The notes beneath the pieces were generated by a model that saw nothing but the letters and a program-made list of their open reading frames with translations, was not told where the DNA came from and did no database searches. A stretch of DNA of 64,000 nt, taken from assembly GCF_003586285.1 (NCBI RefSeq), contig NZ_QUBR01000002.1, forward strand, positions 1,488,001 to 1,552,000, written 5' to 3'. Positions 41,635 to 50,860 of the stretch are shown in pieces. The first letter of the stretch is position 1, and each line of letters starts with the position of its first letter. The DNA is from Aeromicrobium endophyticum (lineage in GTDB: Bacteria > Actinomycetota > Actinomycetes > Propionibacteriales > Nocardioidaceae). The position numbers and the translations under genes are program-made.

Positions 41635-43013
41635 GAGGTCCTCGGTGTCGAGCGCAGGTCGGTGTGCAGGAAGTCCGGACCGCCGGGCAGGCTGAAGAAC
41701 CGCACCGGGACCCACCAGCTCGAGTGGGGCGAACGGTAGACGAACAGATCCGGAGCGACGGGCTCGAGCACGTGGTCGTGCGTCGCCGTGCGATCGGGTG
41801 CCGAGAGCACCTGCTGCGTCACGCGCAGCCGCAGGCTGCCGGCGTGCTCGGAGACCTCGAAGCGCGTGCCCCGCCGCTCGTACGTCCCCACGAGGCGGCG
41901 GACGTCCCCTGCCGGCTCCGTCGACGGGACCGGCAGCGGGGGCTTGTCGACCCCGGCCAGCTCGCCGAGCACCCCACGCATCAGCCGGTCCGCGAGCTCG
42001 TTCGCGCGTCCCCCGTTGGTCAGCACCACGACGGCCGTGGACCGCGAGGGCACGACGCGCAGGTAGGCCTGCTGGCCGATCGTCACCCCGTCGTGGCCGA
42101 TGACCGTCTGGCCCGACCACTGCCGGCGCATCCAGCCGAGACCCCACGAGTCCGCGTCGTCGCGCTGCTCGGGCACCGCGTTGTGGTGGTCGGACATCGC
42201 CTCCACGCTCGCGGACGACAGCACACGAGCACCTGATGCCGTGACGCCACCGCTCAGGTGCATCTGCACGAACACCAGAAGGTCCTCGGCCGTGCCGCTC
42301 ACCAGGCCCGCAGGTCCGATCGATCGCGGCAGCATCCACCGGTCAGCCTGGCGCGGCACGCCGTCCTCGTCGGGCACGTGGCCGATCGCCACCCGGTGCA
42401 GCAACGCCTGCTCCGGCAAGGTGACGGTCGCGCGCAGGCCCAGCGGCTCGACGATACGGGTACGGACGGCCTCGTCCCACGTGCCGCCGGTCAGCACCTC
42501 GACCACGCGTCCGGCGATCACGAACCCGGCGTTGCAGTAGGAGAACGACCGACCCGGCGCGTGCAGCTGTCCGACGCCGTCGAGGCCCTCGACGTACCGC
42601 TCGACGCAGTCGTCGCCGCGGCCCGTGTCGGTGAACACGTCCCCGTCGATCCCGCTGGCGTGACTCAGGAGCTGCCGCATCGTCACCCGCGCGGACGCCT
42701 CGGGATCCAGGACGCGGACGTCAGGCAGCACCGCGCCGATCGGGTCGTCGAGGCGCAGCACTCCCTCGTCGACGAGCTGCATGACCAACGTCGTGGTCCA
42801 CACCTTGCCGATCGATCCGAACTGGAAGATCGCGTCAGGGGTCGCCTCGACGCCCGTGTCGAGTCCGAGCACCCCGGCCGCGTAGGTCGACACGGCCCCG
42901 TCCTGCAGGATGCCCAGGACCGCACCGGGCACTCCCAGGTCCCGCACGGCCGTCTCGAGCTCGTGCTGCCAGCGATCGTGCGCAGGCGTCTCGGTGCTCG
43001 CGTCCTGCGTCAT
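41631..43013 (-). CDS. Serine hydrolase of the beta-lactamase fold, second copy
   Basis: Protein of 460 residues with GSIGK (Ser67, Lys70), a YCN motif near 169 and HDG near 312. It has a C-terminal lipocalin-like domain from about 370 and no signal peptide. It differs from the 38622 gene too much to be a recent copy. GGGAGAG precedes ATG 43013. It is coupled to the D-aminoacylase gene and probably opens cyclic or peptide substrates before deacylation. Confidence 0.87.
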   Translation of the reverse strand: MTQDASTETPAHDRWQHELETAVRDLGVPGAVLGILQDGAVSTYAAGVLGLDTGVEATPDAIFQFGSIGKVWTTTLVMQLVDEGVLRLDDPIGAVLPDVRVLDPEASARVTMRQLLSHASGIDGDVFTDTGRGDDCVERYVEGLDGVGQLHAPGRSFSYCNAGFVIAGRVVEVLTGGTWDEAVRTRIVEPLGLRATVTLPEQALLHRVAIGHVPDEDGVPRQADRWMLPRSIGPAGLVSGTAEDLLVFVQMHLSGGVTASGARVLSSASVEAMSDHHNAVPEQRDDADSWGLGWMRRQWSGQTVIGHDGVTIGQQAYLRVVPSRSTAVVVLTNGGRANELADRLMRGVLGELAGVDKPPLPVPSTEPAGDVRRLVGTYERRGTRFEVSEHAGSLRLRVTQQVLSAPDRTATHDHVLEPVAPDLFVYRSPHSSWWVPVRFFSLPGGPDFLHTDLRSTPRTS

Positions 43014-43172
43014 GACAGCTCTCCCGTCGGCTCCGTGGCACGGACCCGCGCAGCCAGGACGGCTCACGCGATCACCCGCATGCTCGCACGCGCTCCGAGG
43101 CCTCACTAGTCCCACCGTCACTGCGTTCGGCAGGCGATTCGTGCAGACGGACGAACCACGGATCCGCGGCCG

Positions 43173-43679
43173 TCAGGCCAGGCGGCCGAACCCGCTGCGG
43201 TGGAAGAGCAGGGGCCCGCGATCGAGGCCCGTCTCCGCACCCAGGATCGCGTGGAGACGAAGGAGGACGATCACGTGGTCGCCAGCAGGGATCTCGCCGT
43301 GGATCGTGGTGTCGAACCCGGCCAGGCCGTCGTCCACCGTCACGGCTCCTCGGTCGGTGATGCTGACGCCGACGTCGGCGAACCGTTGACCGGCTGCGCC
43401 GGCGAGCTGCCGTGCGAGCGGGCCGTGGTGGTCGGCCAGGACCGTCACGCCCAGGTGGTCTGCGCGTCGCAGATCCGGCCAGGTCCGCGACTGAGCGGCG
43501 ATCGAGAAGGACACCAAGGCGGGCTCGAGGCTGACGGTGGTGAACGACGACGCCGCGAGACCGGTGAGCGCGCCGTCCACCTGGGCCGCCACCGCCACGA
43601 CGCCTGTCGGGAACGACCCGAAGGCGTGACGCAGGACGGCCGGCGACAGGTCCTGGTCGGCCGGCGACGGGGCCCTCAC
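43173..43679 (-). CDS. NAD(P)H:flavin reductase (FMN reductase-like)
   Basis: Flavin reductase-like domain protein of 168 residues. It shows FGSFPTGVVAVAA, GLAASSFTTVSLEPALVSFSI and HGEIPAGDHVIVLLRL, typical of the small partner that supplies FMNH2 to two-component monooxygenases. GTG 43679 overlaps the ssuD stop (GTGA), so it is the natural reductase for SsuD and for the other flavoenzymes of this operon. Confidence 0.92.
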   Translation of the reverse strand: MRAPSPADQDLSPAVLRHAFGSFPTGVVAVAAQVDGALTGLAASSFTTVSLEPALVSFSIAAQSRTWPDLRRADHLGVTVLADHHGPLARQLAGAAGQRFADVGVSITDRGAVTVDDGLAGFDTTIHGEIPAGDHVIVLLRLHAILGAETGLDRGPLLFHRSGFGRLA

Positions 43680-44806
43680 GAGCTCGACTCCCGCGTCCGG
43701 ACGCGAGGATCGACCCACAGTCCCCGCCGCTCCAGCTCGGGCAGGACGCCCTCGCCGAACCAGTACGCCTCCTCCAGGTGCGGGTAGCCCGACAGGACGA
43801 ACTCGTCGATCCCGACGGCCCGGTAAGCCTCGACCAGGTCGGCGATCTCGGAGAAGGACCCCACCATGGCGGTCCCTGCACCGCCCCTGACCAGACCCAC
43901 ACCGGCCCACAAATTCGGGTAGATCTCGAGGCCCTCCTTCGACCCGCCGTTCAGCGCGAGCATGCGCCGCTGACCTTCCGATCCCGACCGGCGCAGCCCC
44001 GCCTGCATCCGCTCGATCTCCTCCTCCGAGATGTGCCGGAGCAGCCGATCCGCCTCCGCCCAGGCGTCCGCGGACGTCTCGCGTGCGATGGTGTGCAGCC
44101 TGATGCCGAACCTGGGATCGCGCCCGTGCTTCCGCGCAGCCTCACGGACCCGGTCGATCTTCTCGGCCACCTGCTCCGGGGGCTCGCCCCAGGTGAGGTA
44201 GACGTCGGCGTGCTTGGCCGCGACCTCGATGCCTGCCGCCGACGAGCCGCCGAAGTAGATGGCGGGGACACGCTCTGGCCTGATGTGCAGCGTCGAGTCC
44301 TCGACGGACAGATGGGTGCCGCGGTAGTCCACCGTCTCGCCGGCCCAGAGACGGCGGACGATGGTCAGGAACTCGTCGCAGCGCGCGTAGCGGTCGTCCT
44401 TGCCGAGGAAGTCGCCGTACATGCGCTGGTCGTGGTCCTCCCCTCCGGTGACCACGTTGAGCAGGAGCCGTCCGCCCGTCAGGTTGGCGAACGTGGCCGC
44501 CATGTGTGCCGACGCGTACGGGCTCACGGCGTCGGGGCGGAACGCGACCAAGAACTTCAGTCGCTCGGACTGGGCAGCGAGCGCGGACGACGTCACCCAC
44601 GCGTCCTCGCACCACGGTCCGGTCGGCACCAGGGCCGCCTCGAACCCGAGCTGCTCGGCCGATCGGACGACCTGGCCGAGGTAAGGGATGGATGCGGCCC
44701 GTCCCGCCGACGACGGATCCGCGTAGATGCCGTGGCCCCCGCCGACCACGGACCGACCATCCCCTCCGTTGGTCGGCAGGAACCAGTGGAACTCGAGCGT
44801 GCTCAT
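43676..44806 (-). CDS. ssuD: FMNH2-dependent alkanesulfonate monooxygenase
   Basis: Bacterial luciferase-like enzyme of 376 residues that splits alkanesulfonates to aldehyde and sulfite. The sequence follows E. coli SsuD: FHWFLPTNGGDGR, VPTGPWCEDAWV, LVAFRPDAVSP, YFGGSSAAG, YLTWGEPPEQV, PNLWAGVGLVRGGAGTA and FVLSGYPHLEEAYWFGE. The Cys in CEDAW is kept. ATG 44806 is 5 nt from AAGGA. The usual SsuABC importer is absent; a peptide-type importer lies in the operon instead. Confidence 0.95.
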   Translation of the reverse strand: MSTLEFHWFLPTNGGDGRSVVGGGHGIYADPSSAGRAASIPYLGQVVRSAEQLGFEAALVPTGPWCEDAWVTSSALAAQSERLKFLVAFRPDAVSPYASAHMAATFANLTGGRLLLNVVTGGEDHDQRMYGDFLGKDDRYARCDEFLTIVRRLWAGETVDYRGTHLSVEDSTLHIRPERVPAIYFGGSSAAGIEVAAKHADVYLTWGEPPEQVAEKIDRVREAARKHGRDPRFGIRLHTIARETSADAWAEADRLLRHISEEEIERMQAGLRRSGSEGQRRMLALNGGSKEGLEIYPNLWAGVGLVRGGAGTAMVGSFSEIADLVEAYRAVGIDEFVLSGYPHLEEAYWFGEGVLPELERRGLWVDPRVRTRESSS

Positions 44807-44867
44807 GAACATCCTTCGTGGACAGATCGGGTGCGGAAGAGGATCGGGGCCTGCGGTCTGTGCGGAC

Positions 44868-46055
44868 TCACAGCTGACCGTGACGGGGTGGCAGCGTGCT
44901 GTCGACCGCCCACCGGCCCAGGTGCTGCACCTTCCAGGCGGCCGGGTCGTGCAACGTGTGCGTCCGGGCGTTACGCCAGTGCCGGTCCAATGACTCCTTG
45001 GACGCCGCTGACCGGGTGCCGGCGACCTCGAACAGACGGCTCGAGGTGTCGACGGCCGCATGGCTGGTGGACGCACGCGCGGCGGCGACGGCCAGGGACG
45101 CGTGCCCCGCGCTGGCGGCATCCAGGTCCGCATCGGCTCGGTCGACGGCTCGCGCCGCCTCGGCGAGGAGCGCCTCGGCGGCCCTGACCTGCAGCTCGAG
45201 CATGCCGAAGGTCTGGACGACCAGGGGGTCGTCAGCTGCACGGCGCACGTCGGCATCGGGGTGCGGCCGGCTCTTCGTCGTGACGAACGCCGCCGCGTCC
45301 TCGAGCGCGGCCCGGGCGATGCCGGCGTCGATCGACGCGTGGAGGACCTGCGCGAACGAGCCGAAGGTCGTGGGGCCGTCGAAGGTGTCCGAATAGCTCG
45401 TGACCTGGTCGTCGGTGACGACGACACCATCGAGTCGCACCGTGCCGCTGGCGGTCGTGCGCTGGCCCAGGGCGTCCCAGTCGTCCACGACCTCCACCCC
45501 GTCGTCGTGACGTCCGACCCAGGCGACGTGCAGCGGGCCGTCCGGCCCCGCGTGGGCGAGGACCGGGATCCAGTCGGCGAACATCGCTCCCGTGCAGTAG
45601 AACTTCGTGCCGTCCAGCCGCCACGCGTCACCGTTCCGCGTCAACGTCGTCCGGTAGTCGCGCGCGTGCTCGGTCCCGCGCTCCGACTGGGCGTTGCCGA
45701 ACTTTCTGCCTGCCAGCACCTCGGCGAAGAAGCGCTCCTGCTGGTCGAGGGTGCCCTGCAGGCGCAGCTGGTTGACGTACACGAAGTGGCTGACCGGTAT
45801 CTGGCCCAGGTTGGGATCTCCCTTGCTGAGCAGACGGAACACCTCTGCGACGACCTCGACGGGCAGGTCCGCGCCGCCGAACGCGGCGGGCACGGTGATG
45901 GCGAGCAGCCCGCTCGCGGCCAGCTCGTCCACCTGGTCGTGGGGCAGCAGACGGTCACGGTCCCGCTGGGCCGCGCCTTCTGCGAACGCCTCTCCGAGCG
46001 AGCCCGCCACCCGCACGGCCTGCTCACCGGACAGCACCTCGACCGACGCCGTCAT
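44868..46055 (-). CDS. DszC/SfnB-like flavin monooxygenase (acyl-CoA dehydrogenase fold)
   Basis: Protein of 395 residues with the acyl-CoA dehydrogenase fold but no catalytic Glu region for CoA substrates. It has SERGTEHARDYRTTL, LDGTKFYCTGAMFADWI, GQRTTASG and DRHWRNARTHTLHDPAAWKVQHLG, all typical of DszC and SfnB sulfur-acquisition enzymes that oxygenate sulfide, sulfone or thiophene groups with reduced flavin. ATG 46055 overlaps the stop of its upstream paralogue. Confidence 0.88.
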   Translation of the reverse strand: MTASVEVLSGEQAVRVAGSLGEAFAEGAAQRDRDRLLPHDQVDELAASGLLAITVPAAFGGADLPVEVVAEVFRLLSKGDPNLGQIPVSHFVYVNQLRLQGTLDQQERFFAEVLAGRKFGNAQSERGTEHARDYRTTLTRNGDAWRLDGTKFYCTGAMFADWIPVLAHAGPDGPLHVAWVGRHDDGVEVVDDWDALGQRTTASGTVRLDGVVVTDDQVTSYSDTFDGPTTFGSFAQVLHASIDAGIARAALEDAAAFVTTKSRPHPDADVRRAADDPLVVQTFGMLELQVRAAEALLAEAARAVDRADADLDAASAGHASLAVAAARASTSHAAVDTSSRLFEVAGTRSAASKESLDRHWRNARTHTLHDPAAWKVQHLGRWAVDSTLPPRHGQL

Positions 46056-47284
46056 GCGCGTGGTCCGGTCGTCGCTGCCGGCAGGGTGCCGTTGACCGCG
46101 ACGTCGCCCACGAGGCGCGCCTTGTACACGGACGGGTTGTGGGACGAGACGGCCCGCGCGTTCCGCCAGTGACGGTCGAGGGCCAGGTCGGCGTCCAGTG
46201 CCGAGGCGCTCGCGGCGTCGAACAGGAGCCAGCCGACCTCTCCGGACAGACGCGAGTTCAGGACCTGGACGGCTGCCGAGTCCGCGACGAGCCCATCGAG
46301 GGCGCGACGACGATCGTGGCCGTCGGAGGACAGGTACCCGTCGGCCCGGTCGCACAGGAGGGCGACGGACGCGCGAGCACCGAAGGCACGGCTGGCCATC
46401 TCCCCGACGACTCCGAGCACGTGCGGATCCTGCTGGGGCTCTCCGCCGGCCAACGGGTACGTCCGTCGACGACGTCGCACGACCTCCGCCGCGTCCTCGG
46501 TCGCCCGCTGCGCGATCCCGGCCTGGGTCGCGGAGTGGACGAGCTGGTAGAAGGCGCCGAGGTAGTCGATGACGTCCGGGTCGTCGTGGGCGAGCACGAA
46601 GCCGTCACGCACCGGCACGTTCGTGAACGTCGCGGTGCCACTGGCCGTGAAGCGCTGCCCGAAGCCGTTCCAGTCGTCCACGATCACGACACCGGGATCG
46701 TCGCGCGGCACGACGACCTCGACCACACCGCTCTCCTGGACGACGAGGACGTTGATCCAGTCCGCGTAGAGGCTGCCGGTCGTGTAGTACTTCGCCCCCG
46801 ACAGCCGCAGGCCGTCCCCATCGTCGTGCAGCCACACGCCGTCGGTCAACGTGATGCCGGACGGGCGCTCGGGCTCCGGTCCCGGCGGTGCTCCACCGGG
46901 GGTCGCCCCTGCGGCTCGCGAGGAGGCGGCCGGGCCGAACATCCGACCCTGTCCCGCCAGGCCGAGCAGCTCGTCGACGACAGCGCCCCGGCCCTGCTGG
47001 AGCAGCAGCTCGACGAAGCCGAGGTGTCCGCGGAAGACCTGGGTGAGGTTGGACTCCGCAGCGGACAGGTCGACCAGGACCGAGCCGAGCTGGGCGACGC
47101 TCGCCTCGACGCCGCCGAGACGAGCGGGCACGCGCAGTCGTCCCAGCCCGGCGGACAACAGGTCTGCGACCAGGTCGCCCAGACCCGTTCCCTCGCGCTC
47201 ACGCTGCACCGCCTCGGCACGCGCACGCTCCGCGATCGCACGGACGTCGGTCAGGACACGGTCCAGTGATGCTGCCGTCGTCAT
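46052..47284 (-). CDS. DszC/SfnB-like flavin monooxygenase, second paralogue
   Basis: Paralogue of 410 residues with LSGAKYYTTGSLYADWI, GQRFTASGTATF and DRHWRNARAVSSHNPSVYKARLVG. A Gly/Pro/Ala-rich insert near 120-145 breaks the region where the partner has SERGTEHA, so substrate handling differs. Its ATG overlaps the ATPase stop and its own stop overlaps the next gene (ATGA both times). The pair may form a hetero-oligomer or take successive steps. Confidence 0.85.
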   Translation of the reverse strand: MTTAASLDRVLTDVRAIAERARAEAVQREREGTGLGDLVADLLSAGLGRLRVPARLGGVEASVAQLGSVLVDLSAAESNLTQVFRGHLGFVELLLQQGRGAVVDELLGLAGQGRMFGPAASSRAAGATPGGAPPGPEPERPSGITLTDGVWLHDDGDGLRLSGAKYYTTGSLYADWINVLVVQESGVVEVVVPRDDPGVVIVDDWNGFGQRFTASGTATFTNVPVRDGFVLAHDDPDVIDYLGAFYQLVHSATQAGIAQRATEDAAEVVRRRRRTYPLAGGEPQQDPHVLGVVGEMASRAFGARASVALLCDRADGYLSSDGHDRRRALDGLVADSAAVQVLNSRLSGEVGWLLFDAASASALDADLALDRHWRNARAVSSHNPSVYKARLVGDVAVNGTLPAATTGPRA

Positions 47285-48978
47285 CGCGACACCGCCTCTC
47301 GCAGCGTGGCGTACTCGAGGCGGGGCAACGACTCGAGCAGCTTCTGGGTGTACGGGTGCTGCGGATCGGAGAAGATCTGGTCGGCCGGCCCCTGCTCGAC
47401 GGCGTGTCCGTCCTGCATGACGATGACCCGGTCGCTGACGTGATGGATCACGCCCAGGTCGTGGGAGATGAACAGGTAGCTGACGCCGAGCTGGTCCTGC
47501 AGGTCGGCCAGCAGGTCCAGGATCTGCGCCTGCACCGACACGTCGAGGGCCGACACGGCCTCGTCGAGCACGATGACGTCCGGGTCGGTGGCGATCGCGC
47601 GCGCGATGGCGACCCGTTGCCGCTGCCCCCCGGACATCCTCAACGGCAGGGCGTCCAGGTGCTGCTCGCCGAGCCTCACGGCGCCGAGCAGCTCGAGCGC
47701 CCGCTCCTCGGCCCGGTGCGCGTTGACCGGGTCACCGAGGCGGATGGCGTCGACGAGGATGCGAGACACCCGCCACCTCGGGTCGAACGAGCTGAGCGGA
47801 TCCTGCTGCACGACCGAGATGCGCCTGCGGACGGCTCGCTGCTCTCGGGGCGGCGCCGCGGTCCACGGTCGTCCGAGGAACTCGACCCGTCCGCTGTCGG
47901 GTGTCTCGAGGGCCAGCGCGATGCGGGCGAGCGTGCTCTTGCCCGAGCCCGACTCCCCCACGATCCCGAGGGTCTCGCGCCGGTCCAGCCGGAACGACAC
48001 GTCGTCCACCGCGGTGCGCTGCACCTTGTCAGGCCCCCGGAAGCTCTTGACGACGTGATGGGCCTCGAGCAGCGGACCGTCGTCCGCCGTGTGGTCGCGC
48101 GTGCCGGGAAACAGCTCACGGGTGCGGGCTGGACCGTCCAACGAGAGTCGCGTGCCCTTGGTGTGCTCGCTCGGCACCGCGTCGACCAGCTGCTGCGTGT
48201 AGGGATGCCGGGGCCGGCGCAGGACGTCCTCGGCCCGGCCGGACTCGACGATCTGTCCGTCCTGCATCACGAGGATGTGGTCGGCCAGCTTGGCCACGAC
48301 CGCCAGGTCGTGACTGATGACGATGACGCTGGTCCCGGCCTCGAGCATCTCCTTCAGGACGTCGAGCACCTGAGCCTGGACCGTCACGTCGAGCGCGGTC
48401 GTCGGCTCGTCGGCGATGACGATCCCCGGGTCGAGGGCGATGGCCGAGGCGATGAGCGCCCGCTGCCGCAGCCCTCCCGACAGCTCCCCGGACCGTTGAC
48501 GTGCTCGCAGGCCCGGCGAGGGCACGCCGACGCGCTCGAGCAGCTCGAGCACCTGCGCCTCACGGGTCGCGCGCGTGCCACGCCGGTGGAGCCGAAGGGG
48601 CTCGGCGATCTCCTTGCCGACCGGCCGGAGCGGGTCGAGCGAGACGAGGGCGTCCTGCAGGACGTAGCCGATCCGCGAGCCGCGGATCCTGCGCCACCAC
48701 GAGTCCGACCGTCCGAGCAGACTCTCGCCGTCCAGCTCGAGGGCGTCCGCCTCGACGACCGCGGTCTCGCCGGACAGCCCGAGGATGGACCTGGCCGTCA
48801 CGCTCTTGCCTGAGCCCGACTCGCCGACGAGGGCGAGGCACTGACCGCGGTGCAGGTCGAAGCTCACGTTCTTCACGACGTGGTGGGACCGACCCGCCGG
48901 GCCGACGAACGAGACGTTCAGGTTCTTGACCCGGACGACACGGTCCCCGGCGACGGGTTCCCCGAGATGGATGTTCAT
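47281..48978 (-). CDS. Peptide-type ABC transporter, double ATPase
   Basis: Fused DppD-DppF ATPase of 565 residues. Walker A is GESGSGKS in both halves, signatures are LSGGLRQR and MSGGQRQR, and Walker B regions are VIADEPTTALD and VLDEAVSALD (Ala in place of the common Pro). The oligopeptide Cys cluster at the end of the first half is missing. It energises the importer of this sulfur-type operon. Confidence 0.92.
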   Translation of the reverse strand: MNIHLGEPVAGDRVVRVKNLNVSFVGPAGRSHHVVKNVSFDLHRGQCLALVGESGSGKSVTARSILGLSGETAVVEADALELDGESLLGRSDSWWRRIRGSRIGYVLQDALVSLDPLRPVGKEIAEPLRLHRRGTRATREAQVLELLERVGVPSPGLRARQRSGELSGGLRQRALIASAIALDPGIVIADEPTTALDVTVQAQVLDVLKEMLEAGTSVIVISHDLAVVAKLADHILVMQDGQIVESGRAEDVLRRPRHPYTQQLVDAVPSEHTKGTRLSLDGPARTRELFPGTRDHTADDGPLLEAHHVVKSFRGPDKVQRTAVDDVSFRLDRRETLGIVGESGSGKSTLARIALALETPDSGRVEFLGRPWTAAPPREQRAVRRRISVVQQDPLSSFDPRWRVSRILVDAIRLGDPVNAHRAEERALELLGAVRLGEQHLDALPLRMSGGQRQRVAIARAIATDPDVIVLDEAVSALDVSVQAQILDLLADLQDQLGVSYLFISHDLGVIHHVSDRVIVMQDGHAVEQGPADQIFSDPQHPYTQKLLESLPRLEYATLREAVSR

Positions 48979-49847
48979 GAGACGTGGTCTCCTTCGACGA
49001 CGGCCTGGATGTAGCGCCCGATGAGGGTGAACGACAAGGTGACGAGGACGATGGCGAGTCCTGGGAAGATCTCGAGCCACCAGGCCACCGTGATCTGGGT
49101 CTTGCCCGCGTTGAGCAGCAGTCCCCACTCGGACGAGGGTGGTGCCACGCCGAGCCCGAGGAACGACAGGCCCGACGCCCACACCACGGACGTGCCGATG
49201 CCCAGCGCGATGAGCGCGACGAGCGGCCTGAAGGCGTTGGGGATGACGTGCTGCCTCACGACGGTGCGTGTCGTGTGGCCGAGCGCGCGGGCCGCTTCGA
49301 CGTACCCCGACCGCTTGACGCTGATGGTCTGGGCGCGGATGAGCCGCGCGTACCCCGGGGCGGTGCTCACCCCGACGGAGACGATGAGGCTCTCCGCCGA
49401 GGGACCGAGCAGAGCCACGAGCAGAAGGGCCAGCAGCAGGGTCGGGAAGGCGAGCATGACCTCGAGCAGGCGGTTGACCGGACCGGACACCCATGAGGGT
49501 CCGAGCCCGGAGGCCAGACCCATGACCACGGCGACGACCATGGCCAGCGCCATCACGCCGAGGCCGATCAGCAACGAGGTCCGCGTGCCCCAGACGATGC
49601 GGCTGAACAGGTCGCGCCCGACGTCGTCCGTCCCGAGCCAGTGACTGCCCGACGGCTTCTGCAACGTCGCGTAGAGATCGGTCTTGAGCGGGTCGTGCGT
49701 GGCGAGCAGCCCCGGGAAGACCGCGGCGACCACGAACAGCACCACGACCGCCGCGGAGATCACGACGGACACCGGGACGCGGAGCGCTCGGCTCCTGCCC
49801 CGCCGTGCGCGCGGTGCCGGTGGGACGGGGAGGGGCAGGACGCTCAC
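48975..49847 (-). CDS. Peptide-type ABC permease (DppC-like), sulfur operon
   Basis: Permease of 290 residues with an Arg-rich N-terminus, a first helix at about 24-46, GTDDVGRDLFSRIVWG and the EAA loop EAARALGHTTRTVVRQHVIPN. GTG 49847 overlaps the stop of the DppB-like gene (GTGA) and is the likely start, since the longer frame reads into that gene. Confidence 0.92.
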   Translation of the reverse strand: MSVLPLPVPPAPRARRGRSRALRVPVSVVISAAVVVLFVVAAVFPGLLATHDPLKTDLYATLQKPSGSHWLGTDDVGRDLFSRIVWGTRTSLLIGLGVMALAMVVAVVMGLASGLGPSWVSGPVNRLLEVMLAFPTLLLALLLVALLGPSAESLIVSVGVSTAPGYARLIRAQTISVKRSGYVEAARALGHTTRTVVRQHVIPNAFRPLVALIALGIGTSVVWASGLSFLGLGVAPPSSEWGLLLNAGKTQITVAWWLEIFPGLAIVLVTLSFTLIGRYIQAVVEGDHVS

Positions 49848-50860
49848 AGGGAACCTCGCAGACGGGGATCGACCGCCACGTAGACGACGTCGACGACCAG
49901 GTTGATCACGACGTAGAGGGCACTGACCAGCACGACGATGCCCGAGACGACGGCGAGGTCCTTCTGGCCCACCGCCGTGACGAGCACGGCCCCGAGACCG
50001 GGCCTCGCGAAGACGGTCTCGACCAGCACCGCCCCCGACAGCAGGGTGCCGATGGCCCAGCCCGACAACGTGATGCCGGGGATGAGCGCGTGCCGCAGGA
50101 CGTGACGCCACCGCACCTCGAGGTCGCCCATGCCGCGAGTCCGCGCCGATAGGACGAAGGGCTCGCGGATCGCGCGGTCGAACTCGGTGCGCGTGGCCTG
50201 GCCGAGGAAGCCTGCCAGGGGGACGGCCAGCGTGATCACCGGCAGGATCGTCCCGGACGGCGACGTGCCTCCGATGACCGGGAACCATCCGAGCTGCGCA
50301 GCGAACACGATGAGCAGGAGGATGCCCACCCAGTATTGCGGCAGGCCGGCCGTCACGGTCTCGCCGGCCGAGCCGAGGGACCGCAGACGAGGCCCGCGAC
50401 CGGCGGTCAGCAGCGTCCACGCGATGGTCAGCACCCAGGCCAGCAGCAACGCGGCGAACGCCAGGACGAAGGTCGGACCGATCTGCTCGCCGATGATCGT
50501 CGCGACGGGTCGACCCGACTGGTACGACTGCCCGAGGTCGCCGTGCAGGAGACGCCCGAAGTAGGTGAGGTACTGGGTCACGAAAGAGTCGTCGAACCCG
50601 AACTCGCGGTTGACGGGGGCCAGCTCGGCCGGCGAGCGCGGCACCGTCAGGCCCGACCTGACGTTGAGCAAGATCGTCGCGCGGTCGCCCGGCAGGATCG
50701 CCAGCACGACGAAGGTGACGGTGGCCGTGCCCCACAGCACGAACAGCGACGACAGCAGCTTGATGCCGGCGAGACGGGTGAGGACGCGAGCACGCCGGCC
50801 CGCCGTGTCGCCGGCCGGAGCCGGCGACACGAGCGGTGACGAGGTCTGGACGACGGACAT
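49844..50860 (-). CDS. Peptide-type ABC permease (DppB-like), sulfur operon
   Basis: Permease of 338 residues with six helices, the outer segment FGFDDSFVTQYLTYFGRLLHGDLGQS and the inner loop SARTRGMGDLEVRWRHVLRHALIPG. ATG 50860 shares a base with the binding-protein stop (TGATG), a tight coupling. Confidence 0.92.
   Translation of the reverse strand: MSVVQTSSPLVSPAPAGDTAGRRARVLTRLAGIKLLSSLFVLWGTATVTFVVLAILPGDRATILLNVRSGLTVPRSPAELAPVNREFGFDDSFVTQYLTYFGRLLHGDLGQSYQSGRPVATIIGEQIGPTFVLAFAALLLAWVLTIAWTLLTAGRGPRLRSLGSAGETVTAGLPQYWVGILLLIVFAAQLGWFPVIGGTSPSGTILPVITLAVPLAGFLGQATRTEFDRAIREPFVLSARTRGMGDLEVRWRHVLRHALIPGITLSGWAIGTLLSGAVLVETVFARPGLGAVLVTAVGQKDLAVVSGIVVLVSALYVVINLVVDVVYVAVDPRLRGSL

Noticed and set aside
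38622..43013. Antibiotic-resistance beta-lactamases
   Set aside because: Both lack signal peptides and the KTG motif; they fit cytoplasmic D-peptidase or esterase relatives better.
44868..47284. Acyl-CoA dehydrogenases of fatty-acid oxidation
   Set aside because: The fold matches, but the DszC/SfnB-type motifs and operon context with SsuD and flavin reductase favour monooxygenases.
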